64,000 nt of DNA from the NCBI RefSeq assembly GCF_008711175.1, contig NZ_VWNF01000011.1, forward strand, positions 588,653-652,652. The letters are read 5' to 3'. This stretch comes from Nesterenkonia ebinurensis. Its GTDB lineage: Bacteria > Actinomycetota > Actinomycetes > Actinomycetales > Micrococcaceae. The translations under genes and the position numbers were made by a program. Positions 51,080 through 60,800 of this stretch are shown piece after piece. The notes beneath the pieces are model-generated. The model did no database searches and was not told the DNA's origin. It worked only from the letters and a program-made list of their open reading frames with translations. Every line of letters begins with the position of its first letter. Position 1 is the first letter of the stretch.

Positions 51080-52111
51080 TCAGAGCTTTCTCCTTTCGAG
51101 GGCGAGCAGACAGATGAGGTAGAGGCCACCTAGGGTGCCGGAGACTACCCCTACGGCCAGCTGGGTAGGTGCGAAGAGCCGCTGGGCGAGGATGTCGCTG
51201 CCGAGCACCAGGCAGGCGCCCATCAACGCGGCGGGCAGGAACCCAGCCTGGTTGGAGCGGGTGAGGCGGCGGGCCAGCTGCGGGGCGGCCAGCGCGATAA
51301 AAGCGATCGGACCGCAGGCTGCGGTGGCCACGGCGACCAGTGCCACCCCGCAGACCACCAGGATCAGCCGCTGCCGCTCAACCCTGACGCCGAGGCCGGC
51401 GGCGGTATCGTCGCCAAGGTTCATCACGGTCAGGACTCGGGCGCGCAGCAGCACGCCGGGCATCAGCAGGGCCAGGGCGGCGACCACCAGCAGCACCTGA
51501 TGCCAGGTGGTGGCGTTGAGCGAGCCGGCCAGCCATTGGGCGGCGGTCTGCGCGGTAGTGAGTGCTGCTCGGGCCACCAGGAGAGTGTTCAGTGCACCGA
51601 GCATCAGTCCGATGCCAATGCCGACCAGTACTAGGCGTAGGCCGGATACCCCGCTCCGGTAGGCGAGCAGGTAGATCACCAACGCTGTGGTGAGACCGCC
51701 CAGCAGCGCTCCGGCCGCTGCTCCTGCGGGGCCGGTGTCGAAGATGATGATCTGGACTACCGCCCCGGTGGCCGAACCTGTGGTGAAGCCGATGATATCG
51801 GGACTGCCCAGCGGGTTCTGCGACAGTGCCTGAAAGATCTGCCCGGAGATGCCGAGGGCAGCGCCGACCAGCACGGCCAGCAGCACTCGGGGCAGACGCT
51901 GCTCACGTACGAAGAAGCCGGCCAGCTGATCCGTGGTGTCACCCAGGAGGTAGCCGATCACCTCTGAGACGGTCAACGGATAGTCGCCGAACAGCAGACC
52001 GGCCACACTCAGTGCGGCACAAACCAGCAGCATGGCAACGCCAACCAGCAGCGTCCGCCGCTCATACACCAGTGACCACCCGCGGGCGCGCAGAACGATA
52101 TGGCCGCTCAT
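51080..52111 (-). CDS. FecCD-family iron-compound ABC permease (second)
   Basis: The protein has 343 residues and about nine or ten helices. The FecCD blocks are seen in LPRVLLAVLVGAALGISGQIFQALSQNPLGSPDIIGFTTG and in GPIAFIALAAPQLARRL. It imports ferric siderophore or heme together with the first permease. ATG at 52111 overlaps the stop of the upstream permease gene (ATGA). No ATP-binding protein of the BtuD/FecE type is encoded in the cluster. Confidence 0.92.
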   Translation of the reverse strand: MSGHIVLRARGWSLVYERRTLLVGVAMLLVCAALSVAGLLFGDYPLTVSEVIGYLLGDTTDQLAGFFVREQRLPRVLLAVLVGAALGISGQIFQALSQNPLGSPDIIGFTTGSATGAVVQIIIFDTGPAGAAAGALLGGLTTALVIYLLAYRSGVSGLRLVLVGIGIGLMLGALNTLLVARAALTTAQTAAQWLAGSLNATTWHQVLLVVAALALLMPGVLLRARVLTVMNLGDDTAAGLGVRVERQRLILVVCGVALVAVATAACGPIAFIALAAPQLARRLTRSNQAGFLPAALMGACLVLGSDILAQRLFAPTQLAVGVVSGTLGGLYLICLLALERRKL

Positions 52112-53106
52112 ACCGCTTCGATCCTGCGGCGGCGGACAATAGCGATGAAGACCGGGGCGCCGAAGAGCGCAGTGATGATGCCGGCCTGCACCTCCTGTGG
52201 GGTGATGATCACCCGCCCGAAGATATCCGCGGCCAGGAGCATGGCTGGGCCCAGCAGCAGGCACATCGGCACCGCCCAGCGCAGATCAGGGCCTACGGCC
52301 GCCCGCGCTAAGTAGGGGATGCCCAGGCCGACGAAGGCGATCGGCCCCACCGCGGCAGTGCCCGCACCGCACAGCAGGGTAACCGCCAAGAAGGTAAGTG
52401 CCCTGGTCCGTCTGATCCGAACACCCAGGGCAGCACCGGTCTCATCGCCCAGAGCCAACGCGTTCAACGTCGGTGCCAGTGCCAGCGCACACAGCGCTCC
52501 TGCTGCGATGAACGGTGCCACCACGGCAGTGATGTCCAGACCGCGCCCCTCCAGGGAGCCTGCTGTCCAGAACCGGAACTCATTGAACGCCTCCTGATTG
52601 GTGAGGATGATGGTCTGCACCAGGGCGCTCAGCGCTGCGGTGATCGCCACCCCAGCCAAGGCCAATCTGGCGGGGGTGGCGGACTGCCGCCCGACACTGC
52701 CCAGCAGATAGACGCCCACTGCCGCAGCTGCTGCACCGAGGAACGCGAACCAGAGATAGAACGTGATCGAGGCGATGCCGGTGATGGCTACCGCCATCAC
52801 CACAGCCAATGAGGCCCCTGCGTTGATGCCCAGGATCCCCGGGTCCGCCAGTGGGTTGCGGGTCAGGGACTGCATGAGCACACCGGCAACTGCCAGGGCG
52901 GCGCCGACGACCACTGCAATCACCGTGCGCGGCACCCGCAGCTGCATGACGACAACGCCCTCAGTGGTCTCCTGGGGGTGCAGCAGCACCTGCCACACCT
53001 CAGTGAGCCCGATGCTGCGGGAGCCCACAGAGATGCTCAGCGCGCAAAGCAGCAGAGAACTGATCAGAGCGAAGGCCAGCCACAGTGTGCGACCGGCTGT
53101 GATCAT
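52108..53106 (-). CDS. FecCD-family iron-compound ABC permease (first)
   Basis: The protein has 332 residues. LRVPRTVIAVVVGAALAVAGVLMQSLTRNPLADPGILGINAGA and GPIAFVGLGIPYLARAAVGPD are the typical BtuC/FecCD segments. Its start overlaps the stop of the gene for the exported 330-residue protein and its stop overlaps the second permease start, so all are coupled. Confidence 0.92.
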   Translation of the reverse strand: MITAGRTLWLAFALISSLLLCALSISVGSRSIGLTEVWQVLLHPQETTEGVVVMQLRVPRTVIAVVVGAALAVAGVLMQSLTRNPLADPGILGINAGASLAVVMAVAITGIASITFYLWFAFLGAAAAAVGVYLLGSVGRQSATPARLALAGVAITAALSALVQTIILTNQEAFNEFRFWTAGSLEGRGLDITAVVAPFIAAGALCALALAPTLNALALGDETGAALGVRIRRTRALTFLAVTLLCGAGTAAVGPIAFVGLGIPYLARAAVGPDLRWAVPMCLLLGPAMLLAADIFGRVIITPQEVQAGIITALFGAPVFIAIVRRRRIEAV

Positions 53107-54095
53107 GCGACTGTACGGCGCCGCCGCGCCATGGTCGCCACGATCATTCCGCTGGCAGCCAGCAGCACTATCAGCACCACTATGCCGATCCAGGGGAACC
53201 CGCCCGGACCCGTAGCGGCGGCTACAGTGCCATCCTGAGCGGCTTGGTCCGGTGACTCTGAGTCTGAGATGTCCCGCTGATTATCGGCTAGGAACTGTCT
53301 GGCCTCCTCAGCTGCCTGCTCAGCTGCGGCATCGTCCTCCTGGAGTCCATCTGCGAGATCCTCAGACTCATACTGGGACCAGTCCACGGTGATCACCTCA
53401 CCGGCAGAGAGTCCCTCTCCGGTCTCTACCGGTCCCGTCTCGGCCCCGGGCTGGACAGAGTCTCCAGGCTGCTGCCCTGCGGGTGGCAGCACTGCGGTGT
53501 TGGTCTCAGGCTGTGCACGGTTGGAACCGCCGGTTTGGCTGTTCGTCGAATTGCTGTGGCCTGTTCCCGATCCTGAGCTGGTGGAGCTTTCGCCTGTGCT
53601 GGGTGATCCGGATGAGTTCTGCGAGCCGCTGTCGGTTGATCGGGAAGCTACCGTGAAGCTCTGTCCACGCAGTGTGTAGCCTTGGGTGCCGATAACATTG
53701 CCGCTGCCATCGCGCATTTCCTCAGAGGCGAGGAAGCGCAGCCAGTGCTGGCCCGGAGTGATGTCATGGGGCAGCACGATGGAGCCGCTGACCGTTCCTG
53801 AGGCCGGGATTGCCTGCTGATGGTAGACACAGGCACCGTGCACGGCCGCCTGAGAGCAGTTCAGCCCATCGTCGATCTTGATGTAGAGGGTTTCCCCGGC
53901 GGGGAAACCGTGCACGGTGAAGTTCAAAGTGTCCCCGGGGCGCAGTCCGGAGGTGGGGCTGGTGGTGGAAGCCGTGCCGGGAGTGTCCGGGCCGGCGCCA
54001 TCGGGCGGGATCGCGTGGGCAGGCACAGCGGTGATCAGGACGGCGAGTATCAGGGCGGCCAGTCCAGCCCAGGTTCTGCGCAGTGCTGTTCTCAC
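53103..54095 (-). CDS. Exported, membrane-anchored protein with one beta domain (iron operon)
   Basis: The protein has 330 residues. Signal peptide 1-28 (AALILAVLITAVPAHA). One beta-rich domain (about 48-150) has the opening GLRPGDTLNFTVHGFPAGETLYIKIDD and two Cys (NCSQAAVHGACVY) that could form a disulfide. It is related in outline to the beta domains of its neighbour. Then comes a Ser/Gly/Asn-rich spacer, an acidic stretch (SQYESEDLADGLQEDDAAAEQ), and a membrane helix with a basic tail (ARRRRTVA). The placement between the binding protein and permeases points to a surface receptor or shuttle for the iron compound; the family is unknown to me. Confidence 0.78.
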   Translation of the reverse strand: MRTALRRTWAGLAALILAVLITAVPAHAIPPDGAGPDTPGTASTTSPTSGLRPGDTLNFTVHGFPAGETLYIKIDDGLNCSQAAVHGACVYHQQAIPASGTVSGSIVLPHDITPGQHWLRFLASEEMRDGSGNVIGTQGYTLRGQSFTVASRSTDSGSQNSSGSPSTGESSTSSGSGTGHSNSTNSQTGGSNRAQPETNTAVLPPAGQQPGDSVQPGAETGPVETGEGLSAGEVITVDWSQYESEDLADGLQEDDAAAEQAAEEARQFLADNQRDISDSESPDQAAQDGTVAAATGPGGFPWIGIVVLIVLLAASGMIVATMARRRRTVA

Positions 54096-56671
54096 GGTAT
54101 GGCTCCTTCAGCGACAGCGGATCGTCGGGTGGTGATGAGCATGGCCAGTGCCACGCCGAAGAGGGCACCAGCTCCCAGGGCGATCAGCACCCAGTCGGCA
54201 TGACCCAGGAGCCCGCCTGAGGATGAGGCGGGGACTGCTTGGGGCTGCTGCGGCTCTGCCGGAGGCGTGTGCGGAAGCGCGACGGTCTCAGCGGCCGGCT
54301 CCTCGTCCTGTGGGCTGATCAGCTCAGCCCAGGCGATCAGTTCCCCCTCTCGGTCCTGGACTGAGAAGCTGTACTCCCCGGGCGGCATACCGGCCACCTC
54401 GAGCCGGACCCGGTGGTGATCGTCCACCTCGATCCAGCCCAGGGGCTGGGCACCGGGAAACAGGTGGAGGAAGACCCAGTCGCCGGGGGCAGTCTCGCCG
54501 AGCTCGAGGATAAGCTCAGTGTCCTCCAGCCAGACGGTGATCTCTCCGGTGTTCTCCTGGTTCAGGTCTGTCTCGCGTGGCGGTTCAGGCTGCTGGGCTG
54601 GAGCGCCTGGGGCCTGTTCCACTTCTGGGACCCAATACTGTTGATACTGGACCGGCTGGCCCCAGAGGCTGTAGCTGGAGTATTGCGGGTTCTGCACGAG
54701 CCCGCCCTGCTGGGCTCGGGGCTGGCTGCTATTGGCCGAATCGCCTCCGGTGCTGTGGTTGTTCGCTGTTTTCTCTGACCTTTGCGACTGCTGTGTGCCG
54801 TCTGTGCCCCTGTGGGACCCATCGCCGGTGACCTCAGGGGCCGGGCGCTGCTGGACAGTGGCGCCCGCCAGCCACTTCCAGCCCAGCAGCAGGCCCAGCT
54901 CGCCTTGGTTTCCGGAGAGTACGGCAAGCTTGGTCGAATCTTCAGGCAGCGGCATGGTGGTCTCCGCAAGCGGGGCACGCACCCGCTCACCCGCTACCTG
55001 GAACCAGGTGCCGCCCCACCAATAGCGGGGTGAGCCGTCCTCGGCGAAACCCATCAGGTAGATCCAGTCGCCGTCCTCAGCACCGGGAATGGCGACCTCG
55101 ACGTACCGGGCGGAGCGGCTGATCCGGACTGCGCCCTGGGTCGAGTCGGTGAGGTGCTCGTGGTACTCAGGCGGCTCGGGAGGTGCCAGCGGTTGGTACT
55201 CGCCGATCACGAACTCCTCGGAGAGTATGGTCCGCGGGGCGTCGCCTGGCTTCAGCGAACCGGTGAGCAGCCGCAGTGTATGGGCTCCCTCCGGCAGTGC
55301 CGGCTCAGAAGTGGCTGCGGTGCCGTCGGGAAGGTCTATCTCGACGGTGAAGTCTCCGGTGGCCGGGTCAGCGTCGTCGACGATGTACCAGATGGTGCGG
55401 TTCTGGTGCAGGGAGTCGTCCAGCCTGGAGTAGGCGCCTTCATCGATCTTGATCGCGATAACCGAGGCGCCCCGGTTCGCCTCGGGGTGGCACCAGCCAC
55501 TGCCGTGGACAGTCAGGGTCTCCCCGAAACCGACTGTCGGATTCCCAATCTCGAGGCTCGGCACCGCAGCAGCGGATTCACAGGTCGGTTCCTCCTCCAT
55601 CCCGGTTTCGCCCTCGAAGGGCTCACCGCCGACCACCAGCGGCTGCGAGGTGACAGCCCGGGAGACGTCACCGTCCTGGAAGAGCCCGGACTGGAAGAGG
55701 ACGCTCAGGTACTGGCCGGCAGCCAGATCCTCAGGTGCCGGCAGCTGGACCTCGAAGGATCCGTCGTTGCTGATCTGGAAGACGTACCGGTGGCTTTCGG
55801 GGTTCTCCGGAGCCAGCAGCGCCCAGATAGTGTCATCTCCCCCAGCTGAGGGATGAACGACGACGTCGCCCCCGGTCCTGGTGTACTGGGCTGTCTGCGA
55901 CCGGTTCAGCTTCACAGCAATAGTGGAGCCGCTGGTGCCGGCCTGGTTGGTCCAGCCTTCACCCCTGATCCGAAGAGTCCCGCCCGCCTCAGTCCCGATA
56001 TCGCGTTCGACGAAAGCCACCGCACCGGAGTCATGCACCACGGTGATGTGCGGCCACTCTGGGGCTCCGGGGTTGGCCGGCGGCTCGGGCTGCTCCCCCG
56101 GGTCACTGGGTTCGGGCTCGGCAGGCTCCGGTTCCTCCTTACCGGCCCCGTCCTCCCCGGTGATGGTGAACTCCACCGATGTGCTGCGGATGTGGTCGCC
56201 TGGGCGATAGGTGCCGGTGAGCACACGCAGCTCATGGGTGGAGCCGGGCTCCCAGGCCGGCACCTCAGTGCCGGCATTGGAGTTCTCCTCGGTGGGGAAG
56301 GGGATCACGGCCTCCCAGCTGCCCTCGGCGTCTGCCTCCACAATGGCGTGCAGGCGGGTATCTCCGTCCGGGGTGCCGGTCAGCGGATTGATCACCTCAC
56401 GGGTGGTGTGCACGGTGTCCGGGTCTCCGGAGAAACGGGCGTCGAGCAGCACTATCATCACTGAGGGCTCTCCCTGGGGGGTGAGATAGCCGGTGCCGGA
56501 GATGCGAATATCCTCGCCATAGGCCACCTCGACCGGGCCGGTGAGCGCCGCCCCGCTGCCAAGAGTGTCCTCGACCTGCTGCTGGGCAGCGGCCGGGCCG
56601 GCTGCCACGAGGGAGAGGAGCAGTCCGGTGAGCAGTGCGGCGATCGGGCGCCGCGGTAGGAAAGTTCTCAT
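54092..56671 (-). CDS. Large exported, membrane-anchored multi-domain protein (iron operon)
   Basis: The protein has 859 residues. Signal peptide about 1-29. Three related beta (Ig-like) domains at about 30-175, 215-350 and 370-510 open with a pattern such as GEDIRISGTGY, GTLRIRGEGW and GETLTVHGSGW. Then come a Trp-rich module (YWWGGTWFQVAG), a Gln/Tyr/Ser-rich linker (residues near QNPQYSSYSLWG), a last beta domain and a C-terminal helix with RRS. The N-terminal domain resembles that of the LAQTG protein at 57817. Its ATG overlaps the stop of the lipoprotein gene. It is probably a surface receptor that hands ligand to the lipoprotein. Confidence 0.8.
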   Translation of the reverse strand: MRTFLPRRPIAALLTGLLLSLVAAGPAAAQQQVEDTLGSGAALTGPVEVAYGEDIRISGTGYLTPQGEPSVMIVLLDARFSGDPDTVHTTREVINPLTGTPDGDTRLHAIVEADAEGSWEAVIPFPTEENSNAGTEVPAWEPGSTHELRVLTGTYRPGDHIRSTSVEFTITGEDGAGKEEPEPAEPEPSDPGEQPEPPANPGAPEWPHITVVHDSGAVAFVERDIGTEAGGTLRIRGEGWTNQAGTSGSTIAVKLNRSQTAQYTRTGGDVVVHPSAGGDDTIWALLAPENPESHRYVFQISNDGSFEVQLPAPEDLAAGQYLSVLFQSGLFQDGDVSRAVTSQPLVVGGEPFEGETGMEEEPTCESAAAVPSLEIGNPTVGFGETLTVHGSGWCHPEANRGASVIAIKIDEGAYSRLDDSLHQNRTIWYIVDDADPATGDFTVEIDLPDGTAATSEPALPEGAHTLRLLTGSLKPGDAPRTILSEEFVIGEYQPLAPPEPPEYHEHLTDSTQGAVRISRSARYVEVAIPGAEDGDWIYLMGFAEDGSPRYWWGGTWFQVAGERVRAPLAETTMPLPEDSTKLAVLSGNQGELGLLLGWKWLAGATVQQRPAPEVTGDGSHRGTDGTQQSQRSEKTANNHSTGGDSANSSQPRAQQGGLVQNPQYSSYSLWGQPVQYQQYWVPEVEQAPGAPAQQPEPPRETDLNQENTGEITVWLEDTELILELGETAPGDWVFLHLFPGAQPLGWIEVDDHHRVRLEVAGMPPGEYSFSVQDREGELIAWAELISPQDEEPAAETVALPHTPPAEPQQPQAVPASSSGGLLGHADWVLIALGAGALFGVALAMLITTRRSAVAEGAIP

Positions 56672-57681
56672 TCCAGAAGTTCCTCCCGGACGTCTTCAAT
56701 GATGCGAGTCATCAGCAACGGACCGCCTGTGGAGGTCCATGCGGAGCCGTCCACGGGGATGATGGTGCCCGCACGGTAGGCGGCGAGCTGGGTGAATCCC
56801 GGGGTGTCGACAGCCAGCTGGAGCGCGGAGGAAGCGTCGTCCACATTGGCGGATCCCCCTGCCTGCGGGTTGTCCACACTGGAGCCGCCGAGGGTTCCGA
56901 AGAACATGTAGTCGGCGTCAATCTCCTCCAGGTTCTCCAGGGAGACCGGATTGGAGTGGCCACGGCCGCGCATATCCTGGCTGGGCGGGCGCTGCAGCCC
57001 AAGGTCTTCGAGTGCGGCACCCGGAGGCAGCTCTTTGAGGATGGTGGCGGCCCCGCCGCCCTGCCAGCGGACGATGCTGAAGGTCTTATCCCCATACTGG
57101 GGTTCGAGTTCGGCGGCAATCTCCCCAGCCCGGGCCTCGTAGCCTGAAATGACCTTCTCGGCTTCATCTTCCATACCGAGGGCCGCGGCGGTGTGCCGGA
57201 AGTTCAGCTGCCAGTCCCCGCCGGCGTACCCGGTGTAGACCACCGGGGCGATGGCGCGCAGGGCAGTGATCACCTCCGGGTTGTTGTTCACACTGGTACC
57301 GTCCACCAGGATCAGATCAGGCTCCACGGCTCCGATGGCCTCGAAGTTCGGCTGGGCGACTCCACCCAATAAGGAGATGTCTCCAGCGTGTTCAGTCAAA
57401 TAGGAGGGGACGGTGGACTGACCGCGGCCGGTGACTGTGCCGATCGGTTGCACGCCCAGAGCCAATGCTCCGTCCAGGGTGGGCTCGGAGAGTGTGACCA
57501 CCCGCTGCGGAGTCTGAGGGACTTCAACCACGGTGCCTTCAACGTCCACCACGATGCGAGTTCCCTCGGCTGGGGGCGCTGAGGAATCTTCAGCGGAGGG
57601 GTCGGTGGTGCAGGCGGTCACCGCAAGCACCATCGCAAGCACAGCTATCCGCGTCATCCAGTCAATTAGAGAAGTTATCAC
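56668..57681 (-). CDS. Iron-siderophore/heme ABC transporter binding lipoprotein
   Basis: The protein has about 337 residues. The lipobox VTAC, with the Cys at about residue 24 from GTG 57681, makes it a lipoprotein. TPQRVVTLSEPTLDGALALGVQPIGT and VEPDLILVDG are typical of FecB/FepB-like class III binding proteins. The start could also be ATG 57657, which leaves the lipobox very close to the N-terminus. It is the first gene of a coupled operon through 51080 and is preceded by a DtxR/IdeR-like box. Confidence 0.9.
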   Translation of the reverse strand: MITSLIDWMTRIAVLAMVLAVTACTTDPSAEDSSAPPAEGTRIVVDVEGTVVEVPQTPQRVVTLSEPTLDGALALGVQPIGTVTGRGQSTVPSYLTEHAGDISLLGGVAQPNFEAIGAVEPDLILVDGTSVNNNPEVITALRAIAPVVYTGYAGGDWQLNFRHTAAALGMEDEAEKVISGYEARAGEIAAELEPQYGDKTFSIVRWQGGGAATILKELPPGAALEDLGLQRPPSQDMRGRGHSNPVSLENLEEIDADYMFFGTLGGSSVDNPQAGGSANVDDASSALQLAVDTPGFTQLAAYRAGTIIPVDGSAWTSTGGPLLMTRIIEDVREELLE

Positions 57682-57720
57682 TTCCTTTATTCTGTCATAA
57701 ATCTAGAGAACAGATGAAGG

Positions 57721-57739
57721 TTAGGTTATGCTCACCAAT
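57721..57739. promoter_or_regulatory. DtxR/IdeR-like iron box
   Basis: TTAGGTTATGCTCACCAAT matches the DtxR/IdeR consensus TTAGGTTAGCCTAACCTAA at 14 of 19 positions, with the left half intact. It lies between the lipoprotein operon and the divergent surface-protein gene, so iron repression of both is expected. Confidence 0.7.
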
Positions 57740-57816
57740 AGCAGACCTACTGGGTCGCTTCTGCTCGCCCTCTGGCGCGCAGGTTCCTTACCCACCTTGA
57801 GAGAAAGAAGCTGTGC

Positions 57817-60800
57817 ATGGACACGCTCACTGAAGCGCCCGCCACCGGGCGTCCGCGCCAGCAGCGAAGCCGGGGCTCCAGAGCCTTGGCTGCCGCGCTG
57901 AGCGCCACTCTCCTCTCCAGCGGACTGGTCGGCGTCATGGCGTCGGCCGCCCACGCGGAAGAGACGCAGACGGTCACCACCCCGGACGGTGCCACGCTGG
58001 TAGCACCCACTGAAGTCGAGTTCGGCGAGGAGATTGTGATCTCCGGCGAGGGCTGGTTCGCCAATGACGGGGAGTCGCCCAGCGTGGGTGCCGTCCTCCT
58101 CGACGCCCCGGCTCCCGGAGCCGTGAACACCACCCGTGACGTGACCAACCCGGTCACCGACGAGGTCACCCCGGACAAAAGGCTGCACGCCATCTTCGAG
58201 GCTGCCGAGGACGGCACCTGGGAGGTGAGCATCCCGTTCCCTGACCAGGAGAACTCTGACATCGCCGAGGGCTCCTGGGATGCTGAGACCGAGCACCTGG
58301 TCCGGGTGCTCTCCGGCTCACTCGGGGAAGACGATGTGATCCGCAACCCTGCCGCGGAGTTCACCATCGTGGCAGGCGAGGAGGCCGACGTCGTGGTCAT
58401 CCCTGCTGAGCCCACCGCTGAGAACAACATCGTCACCATCCCAGAGACCCAGGGCGTGCTCTACACCGTCGCCGACGAGACGGTCACCGGCACTGTGGAG
58501 ATCCCCGAGGACGGCACGGTTAACATCACCGCTGTGGCCGAGGAGGGCTACGAGCTCGACCCGGAGGCTGAGGCTTCCTGGAGCTTCGACTATGTTGCTC
58601 CCGATAACGGCGACGAGGACGCTGAGGAGCCGGTCCGGGTCTATAATGACGGTGCTGAGCTCTACGCGGAGACCACCGACTGGGAGTACGGCGAAACGCT
58701 GAACATCCGCGGCGAGCACTGGCAGACCGCCGAAGGCGAAGGTTCCACTATCGCTGTGCGGCTGGACGGAGACGGCGGACCGACCCCGGTAATCGCCCCC
58801 GACCATCCCGACGCCGCTGACCTGGGTGTATGGGAGATCATCTACGCCGATGAAGACGGCAGCTTTGACATGGACCTGGACTTCCCCACCCCCTACAACT
58901 CGGATCTGGAGGAGCCCTACCAGGCCGGTGACGAGATCGACATCATCCTGCTTACCGGTTCCCTGGGCGACAACGACATCGCCCGCGGCGGCACCGCCCT
59001 GACCGCCACCGTCACCGGTGAGGTGCCCGACCTCATCGCCTCCGACCTGGACTATGAGGTGGACCGGCTGCCCACCGGGGTGAACAACGGCTACCAGCTG
59101 GCACTGGACGAGGTCGGCCGGCAGGTCTACCTCACCGACACCTTCTGGTACCAGTCCAATTTCGAGGGCGGAGAGTACACTGCGCTGCGCGAGTCAAGCA
59201 CCAAGCTGGTCCAGTTCGACGTCGAGTCCCGTGAGCTGGTGGGCAACCACGACTTCACCGGCCTGACCCCCAATGATGGTTCCGGTACCGACGCTGATCC
59301 CTTCGACTACCAGGCCAACCCCGGTGTCGAGAGCTACTCCTCGATGCGTACCCACTTCGGCCCCTACGGAGTGGCATTCGAGCCCTCCACCGGATCACTG
59401 ATCACCACCACTGCCCGCCAGCAGAGCCAGCTGGACGAGTACGGCTTCGGCGGCGGCGTGGTGCTCTACTCCGCAGACCAGGGCGCTCCGACCGACGGGG
59501 ACCGGATCTGGGAGTACCAGGACGGCACCCCCGTACTTGATGGCCCGCGGCGCATTTCCACCGACTCCACCAATCAGTTGGCTTTTGTGACCAACCTCGG
59601 TGAGGGTCGCTTCGCCCGCGAGGCCAACCCCGAGGCCCGCGACGGCTACGTCACCGTGCTCGACACCACCCAGCGCGGTCTGGACGCGGTGGTCGCTCAG
59701 GTGCCGCTGCCGAAGATCGACGACTACGCTGTCGGTGCCCTGGACGTGGAGGTCGATGAGACCAATGGTGTGGTCTACGTCGGCACCATCGGAGGCGGCC
59801 AGGGATCAGTGTGGAGCTTCGAGATCTCCGACATCACCCTGTCTGACCCCAAGGAGACCTCCCGCTGGGAGTCCCTGGAGCAGAACAGCGGCATCGCCGC
59901 TCTCTTCGGCTACGCCGGTGACAACAACCGCCCCACCTTCGACCCGGTGGACCAGCGGCTCTACGTCTCCAGCTTCCCGGAGAACACCATCACCGTCTTT
60001 GACGCCGACCCGAAATCCAGCGCTTACGGCGAGGTTCTGGAGATCATCGAGACCGGTGCCACCAACTCGGTGGCGGTCGACGGCGAGCGCGGTCTGTTCT
60101 ATTCAGCCAACCTCGGTGACCGCGAGGTGATCGTCTATGACACGGACGAGTTCGAACCGCAGCTGGTGCTGCCGACCTCCGGCAACGCCATCAACATAGG
60201 CATCGACCCGGTCAGCCGCGACCTGTGGGTCTCCAACTTCTCGAATGCGGGCATCGTGGACGTCTTCAGCATCGAGGGCGACGACTTCGATGGCGGTCCG
60301 GTGGATCCGCCGACACCGGTGGACCCCGATGAGCCTGGGCCAAGTCCTGAGCCCACCGAGCCGGAGCCGACCGACGGCGCCACGCCGCCCACCGATGATG
60401 AGGACGAGGAACCGACTCCGTCACCGACCCCGAGCGACGACGCCTCCACCCCGCCGTCTGATGATGAGGATGACGACGCCGAGGAACCGGCTTCAGCCGA
60501 GGTCTCGCTGAGCATCGCTGAAGTAGAACCCGGCGATGAGGTCTCCTTCGAGGCCAGCGGCTTCGAGGCCGGCGAGCAGATCACGGTCACGCTGAATCCG
60601 ACACTGGGCAGCTTCGAGGCTGACGCCGAGGGCACCGCTTCCGGCACTGTCACCATCCCGGAGGATGTTGAGCCCGGTGAGTACGAGTTCACCGTCACCG
60701 GAGATGACAGCGATATCAGCGGCAGCGCGACACTGACTGTGCTGGCTGCCGATGCCGGACCCGCCGGCGATGATAGCGACGATGCCGATGACACCGAGCA

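Noticed and set aside
53103..57681. HtaA-type heme-binding domains in the exported iron-operon proteins
   Set aside because: I looked for the CR-domain Tyr/His pattern of HtaA and did not see it; the repeats look like Ig-like domains with GE-x-(I/L)-x-I-x-G-x-G-(W/Y) openings.
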